Shown here in pieces: positions 57,760 to 64,000 of a stretch of DNA of 64,000 bases. Origin of the DNA: Archegozetes longisetosus. Taxonomy: Eukaryota > Arthropoda > Arachnida > Sarcoptiformes > Trhypochthoniidae. The notes under the pieces are model-generated. The model saw only the letters and a program-made list of their open reading frames with translations. It was not told the origin of the DNA and did not search any database. Made by a program: the position numbers and the translations under genes. Position 1 is the first letter of the stretch. Each line of letters begins with the position of its first letter. Location of the stretch: the NCBI GenBank assembly GCA_018873245.2, contig JAEMBT020000005.1, positions 9,746,001 through 9,810,000 on the forward strand, written 5' to 3'.

Positions 57760-60235
57760 ATGTTAAATCTGGTCAGACAATTTTTAATGTCATTTAATTT
57801 GAACAGAATCGGAAAAATAATTGCTTTGACCTTTTTATTGTATCAAATTATTGATTTAACTTACCATTATTATCAAAAAGAAACTGTTATTGTGTTGAAA
57901 TATGAGAGAGTACAACAAGCATTTCCTTCAATTACATTTTGTTTGGATTCTTCTCAATATCAAATCAAACCAAATTCTAGTTCTCATCAAAGAATATTTA
58001 GTTTTATCGCAAATTCTATTAATTGTTACTATTCAAGTAATAATTCATTTCACTCTGAAACTTTGATTAATTGTGAAGAAAACTATCAGTTGCTAAAATC
58101 TGTTACACCTTTCTCTTCACATTGCATAACATTTTTCAGTCTATTATTTGGGAACAATGAAACACTTGAATATGCAATCAAAATTAAATTTATTATAAAG
58201 AACAAACTAACATTACGTGGTCTCGTGCATAACTCGAGGTCTCCCTCAAATTTTTTTCAACATCCAATCATATTCAAACCTGGATATTATTATAATGTGG
58301 AAATCTTTTCATTCAAAGAACATTTGTTAGAATTTCCTTATCAAACAAACTGTTTTGATTATCAGAAACATGTTAAATATTCTAAAGACTTTCATTCCCA
58401 AGAGGACTGTTTAGTCAAACATTTGAAAGAAAAGGAATATCAAAAGTGTAAATGCAATTGGAAATGGTACTATAGTGAACTTGATTCAAATGACACAGAA
58501 ATTTGCAACGACTTCAAATGTAATATCAAGTTCAATAGAAGAGATCTGAGCAAAGTTTGCAAAAAGAGCTGTTATAATGAATATTATGAGACAAGAATTA
58601 AAGGTCTAAATATATATAGATATGCGGACGAAACATTGATATATCTAACTAAAGGAGATGACCGAGAAATAATTCATTTTCATTATCCTAAAATGGATTT
58701 CATAACTTATGTTTGTTCCATTGGAGCATTATCTTCAATGTGGTTTGGAATAAATTTTGCACAGTCTGCTCATATAATTATCATGAAATTTATTTTGTCA
58801 TTAAGGAAAATATTTGAATTTTTGACAAATAATTATATACTTACTCTCAGTATGAACTTGGATAGAAAAACAAATTTAACCAAATTGTTTAAATATTCGT
58901 TGACTATAATATTTTTAACTCTTATGTTACTCCAGATTATTCAAGTTTTCGAGTTATATTTGAAAAATGAAATCATAATACGCCTGTACATCGTTCATGC
59001 GAAGATGTTACCATTTACTAGGTTTATATTTCTTCCTTATACAAAAGAAATCTATGCCAAGATACGGCCAAATGTGGTTTCAAGAGAGAAGATAATAATG
59101 GAAAACAATACCATGCAAGTCAAGCAAAAAGATAAGATGATTAATGAACTATATAGAGGATATTTATTTGAAATGTTACAACATAAGGAAATGAAGCAAT
59201 TCTATCATACCATCGGTTATAAAGATTTAATAAAATCTTGCAACATTGTGATCGGAAGTAATTATATGAACTGTCCTGAACCCAATATTAAATTTTGTTT
59301 TCATAAAACTGGTATGTTTTTATCATTCGAATTCTTCGGGTATAATAATGGTAGTTTTGTACAATTGTTTCATGATCATAATATTCAGAATAATTTACAA
59401 AAAGTAAGATTTGAAATTGAAAACATGGAAGCGGTAGGAGTCCAATTAATTTCTTCTGTATATAAATCGGTCGATACAAGTTATTTACTCTTAAAGAAGA
59501 ATGCAGAGAATAATATTCATTATCATTCGCTTTCTATACAAAAATTGCAAACTTCAGAATATTTATGTGATAATAGAAATGATGATAATTTTATAGATAA
59601 AATAAATGATGATTGCTCTGATAAATGCTTTCTCAATTCAATTAAAAATGGTTTAATTTGTATTCCTCTTAAACAAATAGTGTTTGCTGTGGATTTGAAG
59701 GGAATCGAAACAGATGAAATCAAATTTTGCAATCAAACAATAGAGTTAAATAACACCATCATAAATCAATTCAGAGATGAGTGTAAAAAAAATTGTTCAA
59801 TTAAACGTAATTGCAATTCATTTATATATGAGGCATATATCAAGACATCATCGCCTAGAAGTTTAACCAAACTTAACTTGGTTCCAGTCAATTTTCCTCA
59901 TTTGATTTTTACTGAGACTTCAAAATCAGATGTCAATCAATTGATTTATAATTTGGGAGGAATTATGAGTTTGTGGTTTGGTTTGTCACCAATTTCAATG
60001 GTAGACTTGCTTAAGAATATCATTAATTCAATGAATAAACTCATAATAAACTTTCATTCACTCAAAATTCGTGTCAAAACATTCATAACTTGTTTCAAAT
60101 TTAAATTTAAGAAATTGTTTAAATATTTGATCAATTCAATTATTGCTATAATTTTACTTTTAAAAATGTATATAATTCATTTGATATATAAGTTTTTGCA
60201 ATCAATTAAGTATTGTATAATTTAATTTATTTGTG
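57330..60235 (+). repeat. Segmental duplication, copy 2 (DEG/ENaC locus)
   Basis: Partner of 22310-25255. Homology covers about 430 bp upstream and the whole coding region, and stops a few bases past the stop codon, where repeat D begins (60243). This copy has no lesion in the frame. Confidence 0.8.
57760..60225 (+). CDS. Tandem (two-unit) DEG/ENaC-type cation channel protein
   Basis: One open frame of 821 codons without introns. Unit 1 has membrane helix 18-36, the ectodomain start FPSITFC (55-61), cysteines at 89, 105, 122, 198, 217, 230, 232, 249, 254, 267 and 271, and pore helix with IGALSSMWFGIN (321-332). A short inner linker follows. Unit 2 has helix 378-397, a second ectodomain (about 405-725) with its own cysteines, and pore helix with GGIMSLWFGLS (733-743). 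A fifth helix at 787-810 (KKLFKYLINSIIAIILLLKMY) resembles the first helix of unit 2 (TKLFKYSLTIIFLTLMLLQ), as if a third unit had begun and been cut off. DEG/ENaC subunits normally are 450-700 residues with two helices and form trimers. Here two are covalently joined. Expected in the plasma membrane, perhaps sensory. Confidence 0.88.
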   Translation: MLNLVRQFLMSFNLNRIGKIIALTFLLYQIIDLTYHYYQKETVIVLKYERVQQAFPSITFCLDSSQYQIKPNSSSHQRIFSFIANSINCYYSSNNSFHSETLINCEENYQLLKSVTPFSSHCITFFSLLFGNNETLEYAIKIKFIIKNKLTLRGLVHNSRSPSNFFQHPIIFKPGYYYNVEIFSFKEHLLEFPYQTNCFDYQKHVKYSKDFHSQEDCLVKHLKEKEYQKCKCNWKWYYSELDSNDTEICNDFKCNIKFNRRDLSKVCKKSCYNEYYETRIKGLNIYRYADETLIYLTKGDDREIIHFHYPKMDFITYVCSIGALSSMWFGINFAQSAHIIIMKFILSLRKIFEFLTNNYILTLSMNLDRKTNLTKLFKYSLTIIFLTLMLLQIIQVFELYLKNEIIIRLYIVHAKMLPFTRFIFLPYTKEIYAKIRPNVVSREKIIMENNTMQVKQKDKMINELYRGYLFEMLQHKEMKQFYHTIGYKDLIKSCNIVIGSNYMNCPEPNIKFCFHKTGMFLSFEFFGYNNGSFVQLFHDHNIQNNLQKVRFEIENMEAVGVQLISSVYKSVDTSYLLLKKNAENNIHYHSLSIQKLQTSEYLCDNRNDDNFIDKINDDCSDKCFLNSIKNGLICIPLKQIVFAVDLKGIETDEIKFCNQTIELNNTIINQFRDECKKNCSIKRNCNSFIYEAYIKTSSPRSLTKLNLVPVNFPHLIFTETSKSDVNQLIYNLGGIMSLWFGLSPISMVDLLKNIINSMNKLIINFHSLKIRVKTFITCFKFKFKKLFKYLINSIIAIILLLKMYIIHLIYKFLQSIKYCII

Positions 60236-60242
60236 ACAATTT

Positions 60243-60339
60243 TTATGCAGATATGAATTTTCTGACCTTAAATAAGTTTTTCATTCTTTTAAAATAGTCT
60301 GTCAAACATTTATCTTAAAAATACTTTATATTTTATATA
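60243..60339 (+). repeat. Dispersed repeat D, interrupted copy, displaced remainder
   Basis: It matches 6528-6610 (TTATGCAGATATGAATTTTC, then GTCAAAC and ATCTTA blocks) and ends at the TA of the Tc1 element's 3' terminus. Reverse-complemented and placed after the Tc1 element, it completes the copy at 52600-53437. Confidence 0.8.
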
Positions 60340-60708
60340 CACTGCGCGTCAATTTTTCTTGACTAGCCTGTATCTCGAGTATTGAAAATTAAATATATCA
60401 GAAAAAACTTAATTAAGTGTTAACAACCTTCAAATCAAAAACTATTACCAAATATAACCACTATTTAAAAGTGTTTAAAATTAATTCTTATTAATTGTCT
60501 TTTTGTAAATAATTTTGTGACAACTTTACTTGACTAACATATTTATTTATCTAAAGTAAATGTGATTTCTACAATCAATATCTTCTTTAGAAGTGTATTA
60601 TTTACTGTCCTAAATAATTTCTTCAATCGAATTCCAAACATTTTCAATCATATTGAGTTCAGGACTTCTCGCTGGCTAAGAAATCAATTGATTAAAACTA
60701 GCCTCAAT
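60340..60708 (-). pseudogene. Tc1-family transposon, displaced 3' part
   Basis: Read on the minus strand, the sequence after GCCTCAAT (60708-60701) gives a stop in place of Trp, then PARSPELNMIENVWNSIEE. This is the C-terminal Tc1 transposase block with the catalytic Glu in MIENVW. More stops follow. The element ends at 60340 with CACTGCGCGTCAA next to TA, matching the 5' terminus CAATGCGCGTCAA at 53438. It completes the gene fragment that stops at 54468. Confidence 0.9.
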
Positions 60709-62032
60709 TAGGGCTGTGCCAACTACCATGAGTAGTCGGTTAGTAGTCGGGTAACTACTGACTACTCGACTACTGACTACAAACTTTATGAAATATTCAG
60801 TAGTCATTCATTAACGATTACTCATTCATTGACGGTTACTCATAATTAATCACGAGTAGTCACGACTACTTTTATAAAGGTGGCTATACTTATGTTAGTG
60901 TTAGACATCAGCTCAGCTCAATGGTACTTTTGAGCTAATGAAACCAGCTCAGCTCAGCTCACTGCTCAAGCTCACCACACTGAGCTGCCAGCTCAGCTCA
61001 GATCAGCTCAATAGGTAATAGTTTATAGAATTTATTAGAGTTTACTATTCCTAAACCATTCATCCAAATAGAAATTTGATACTTTCAATGCAAAATCTAT
61101 AAGTGATATGCTGTATAGTCTAATGACGTTTAGTTTAACTTAAATGCTTTGCAATAATAGCCCATAGAAGCCGATTCTAAAATGTTTTAACTTTAAGATA
61201 GTGTTAAATATTCAATAATTTATTTCAGAAGACGTTTAGTATATTTAAATTCAATGCTTAAGTACTCTAATTCGGAATAAATATTAGTTTAATGATTTGA
61301 TATTTTAATTACCCATAATGTTACATAACAAGATATAGAAATCTAGACCGTTTAAGACTCTTCGACTAAAATTTCTTACTTTGCAACAAATTTCCAGTAT
61401 TTCTAATAAATATTGAAAAATTTCGCGGAAAATTTGGACTTATCAATCAGATTAGATCAGTTCAGTTTATAGCTCAGTTCAGCTCAAAGCAGCTCAGCTC
61501 AGCTCAGAGCTCAGCTCAAGCTCAGGGTAACTGAGCTGATGTCTATCACTACTTATGATGATTATTGTATAAGTTTCAATGATGAACGCGGGAAATAACT
61601 AATTTTCTTATCAATGAATAAAGATTACGCTAATTAAAAATTTAAATTCGTGTGATAGTAAAACTCACTATTAAAAATTTTGCAATTAGTAATTACTATT
61701 CTTTTCATAGATCTTGTCAGTTACTTCTTAATAAGGGATTCCTTAAAAATCTTATTTGTAATATTTCATTAATGAAAACTTGTCAATTATTTTACAAATC
61801 TTATTAAATTGCTTCTTTTACATTTTCTAGTGAGTAAATTTAAATGAATACTCATATTAAATGAATAATTGAGTAATTTTGAAAAACCTTTGACTACCTG
61901 AAAACACCCGTGACTACCATGACTACCGTGACTACTCATTAATGTAATCGTAGTCAGGAAAGTAGTCATGACTACTGACTACTTTTGGTAAAGTAGTGGG
62001 TAACTACTTTTTCTGGTACCGGCCCAGCCCTA
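60709..62032 (-). mobile_element. hAT-type non-autonomous element E, copy 2 (inverted)
   Basis: The 1324-bp element is the reverse complement of 54469-55791, with one difference seen in the stretch compared base by base (an extra T). It is flanked by GCCTCAAT (60701-60708) on the left and ATTGTGTC (62033-62040) on the right. These are the reverse complements of copy 1's left and right flanks. The frame 61787-61969 is inside the element and accidental. Confidence 0.93.
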
Positions 62033-62600
62033 ATTGTGTCTTTTGACTGTATTTAACCTTCTTGTCAAGTCATGTTGAAAACAGTTTCAAACAAGAATTT
62101 TCTCTTATTTGAATAATTTTCAAAAATTATTTGAGATTATCTTATTTCGAATATAAAGGGATTTAAGCAGTGAATAGAAATAATATTACTTTTAAGGCCT
62201 AAAACATCATTAATTCTCTCTTCAAATAAACAGTTATTGCATTAAATTTTAGTTTAAAGTCAAATTTATTTTGAAAACAATAATTCATAATTCAGAAATG
62301 CATCTCATCATTCAATTCGATAGATCTAATTTAACACCTATTCTGCTAACATACGAGAAGCAGTTCAATAATTGTTACTATTTTACAGTTAGTACTGTTT
62401 TTTGCTGTTATTTAATAATAAATCGGCTTCAAATGAGCTGAGCTCGAAGCTCAACAGTTTGAGCTTGAGCTTGAGCTGCGCTTCTTCATCATAGCCTGAG
62501 CTTGAAGATCGAAGACAGCTAAAATTGAACTTGAAGTAAAGCTCAGCTCACAGCTACCTTATGCTTTTCACTAAGCATAACTGTTGTAATATATGCATTA
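62033..62600 (-). repeat. Repeat G, second copy
   Basis: Bases 62090-62560 match 56250-56680 in reverse complement (CTTAAAAG...TATTTCTATTCACTGCTTAAATC block and AGCTCATTTGAAGCCGATTTA). Before the inversion described for this region the two copies would have been in direct orientation. Confidence 0.7.
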
Positions 62601-63011
62601 GTGGACGAGAAAATATATTGTCAGCTAAATGCTACAAAAATCCTATCACATAAAAAATTGGTTGAAAAAAAATTTCTCTAATTTAACTCACGACTAATCA
62701 AAACTGCCATAGGCTTAAATTTATTGCAGATCAATGATCATTAATCATATTCGTAAAATTTTAAAATATATGAAACCATAAAATTTTACAATGTAGTAAA
62801 TAAAATGTTCAGATATATGCAAATATAATGTAAAACTCTACACTTGTAAACTATCAAATGAAGAAATAATAAAAATTTTTATAAAAATCATAATAAAGGC
62901 AAAATGTTTTCTTGGTGTTTAAAGCTAAGTATGATAATAGGTCAAAAAGTTTCTAGATATCTGAATAATAGAAAGATTACAGAAAAAATTACGAAAAAAC
63001 GTTCGACTTAC
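62601..63011. other. A+T-rich DNA, intron or intergenic
   Basis: It lies immediately 3' of the GTPase exon. No further exon of that gene can be recognised. Confidence 0.4.
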
Positions 63012-63533
63012 CCAACAAATAGCTGCAGAAATTGCAAAGCATCTTCAGTCAAATGTTTACGGATATTATAAATTAAAACCGAAGATAATATACAACTAAG
63101 TGCGAAAATCAGCGAATTTTCCGTCGATGATGTCTTTTCATCAAAAGTACCCTGGGTGTCCATCAAAATAACAGAAACATCTTTACCATCTTTCTTGACA
63201 ATGAACGGCTCTGACCACATGTAAACTACAGTTGTTTGTCTGTCAGCAGAATTTTGCCAATGAAACTCTTTGTCAAGCTTTTTATCGAACCAATTTTCAT
63301 CGCCATTAGTAGATAAGTATTTCAAGAAGTGACTGGGAAGGTATGATTTTCCAGTCCTCATAGGGCCATTTACCGATACGACTGAGACTGGGTTTGTACC
63401 AACTTTGTCTAATATTTCATTGAGAGCTGTTATTTGGATATCAAGTCTACTGTTTTCAATTGCAGCTATTTGTACAGGATGACCATTAATTGCTCGAGCC
63501 GTTCTTAGCTTAATCAAAGTTGCATTTGATATT
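63012..63533 (-). CDS. Atlastin/GBP-type GTPase, single exon seen
   Basis: An internal exon bounded by an AG acceptor (after TTTTGCAG) at 63533 and a GGTAAGT donor at 63012. It encodes the first part of a dynamin-like GTPase of the atlastin/GBP family: NGHPVQI, P-loop GPMRTGKS, the switch region with FHWQNSADRQTTVVYMWSEP, LMDTQGTFD, and FALSCILSSVLIYNI. Atlastins fuse endoplasmic reticulum membranes. The nucleotide-binding residues are present, though the usual Gly-x-Phe-Arg-x-Gly-Lys-Ser reads G-P-M-R-T-G-K-S. The exons for the guanine-specificity motif, helical bundle and membrane anchor are not found to the left as far as the repeats, and the first exons would lie to the right. It may be a gene with large introns or an isolated fragment. 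Confidence 0.8.
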
Positions 63534-64000
63534 CTGCAAAACATATTTTTTAAAGCTAATAGCAATTTTCATCAGTTTTATATATATTAATTACCAAAAT
63601 CTGATATGAATTAAAAAGAAAGTTTAATGCTTAAACGATGTTTCATGTAAAATGCTCAATTCCATTTGAAACTGCACTATCTTTAGCTGAATAGTTTTAT
63701 AGAGTAAAATCTTATAACATCAAAGTTTGAGCACTGTTACACGTTATTTAACAATATGGTGAAACACTTTTAAACATTGTAAGTATAGACACTATTTCCC
63801 ATCTGTTGACACAATTTTATTGAATCATACCTGATCCTTGAAATTTCTTACGTAGCCCTTTCAATTGATCTTACTTAGAGATCCTAACTTATTTTTAAAT
63901 CGACTACAAGACTGATTAACTGATTCACTGCACAGGAAACAAGATCATTCATTTAGTCAAAAAATTTTAGAAATGCGTCTGGATCTCCATAAAAGTTGAT
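63534..64000. other. Intron or upstream region of the GTPase gene
   Basis: No exon is recognised. The acceptor at 63534-63535 suggests that this is intron sequence. Confidence 0.4.

Noticed and set aside
61787-61969. Minus-strand 60-codon frame in element E copy 2
   Set aside because: Made of the terminal repeats of the element; no protein features.

Overview
The window is A+T-rich eukaryotic nuclear DNA. Its genes have short GT-AG introns (56 to 72 bases where an intron can be measured well), TATA-type promoters, and long intergenic stretches filled with DNA transposons and their non-autonomous derivatives. Three things point to an arthropod, most likely a mite (acariform chelicerate): several divergent seven-helix gustatory-receptor-like genes ending in a hydrophobic segment followed by Gln-Thr, divergent DEG/ENaC channel genes, and hAT, Tc1 and mariner transposon relics. 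That identification is inference. No rRNA, CRISPR array or operon structure is visible.

Layout, 0-21 kb. A chemoreceptor-like gene runs off the left edge on the minus strand. A trypsin-like serine protease lies at 4.5-5.4 kb. A chemoreceptor cluster at 9-20.3 kb has two apparently intact genes (about 9.0-10.2 and 19.0-20.3 kb) and two broken ones (14 and 16-17.6 kb), each broken one carrying a MITE. Two perfect long inverted repeats (1.4-2.0 and 7.1-7.7 kb) and a composite of inverted elements (11.3-13.2 kb) separate them.

Layout, 21-50 kb. A decayed double-unit DEG/ENaC gene (22.8-25.2 kb) is followed by a hAT relic, a Pro/Gln-rich secreted protein gene, a 2-oxoglutarate oxygenase gene, a degenerate transposon gene (33-34.5 kb), and a near-complete hAT transposon with target duplication (35.7-38.6 kb). 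Next come a small secreted protein gene (40.4-41.2 kb) with a decayed relative at 35 kb, a second type of chemoreceptor-like gene (43.2-44.6 kb, three exons), and a kynurenine-aminotransferase-like pseudogene (47.7-48.9 kb).

Layout, 50-64 kb. A Tc1 element, an older repeat and two nearly identical inverted 1.32-kb hAT-type elements are arranged so that flanking target-site duplications, the two halves of the Tc1 element and the two halves of the older repeat are all swapped. This shows that the segment 55.8-60.7 kb has been inverted by exchange between the two elements (or flipped in assembly). Inside it lies an 821-residue open reading frame made of two complete DEG/ENaC channel subunits in tandem plus the first membrane helix of a third. 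An isolated atlastin/GBP-type GTPase exon closes the window.

The two most interesting observations are the concatenated DEG/ENaC protein, shared with its decayed paralogue, and the inversion recorded by swapped target-site duplications. The genes do not form one pathway. The common theme is sensory and membrane receptors evolving by duplication and decay in a transposon-rich setting.
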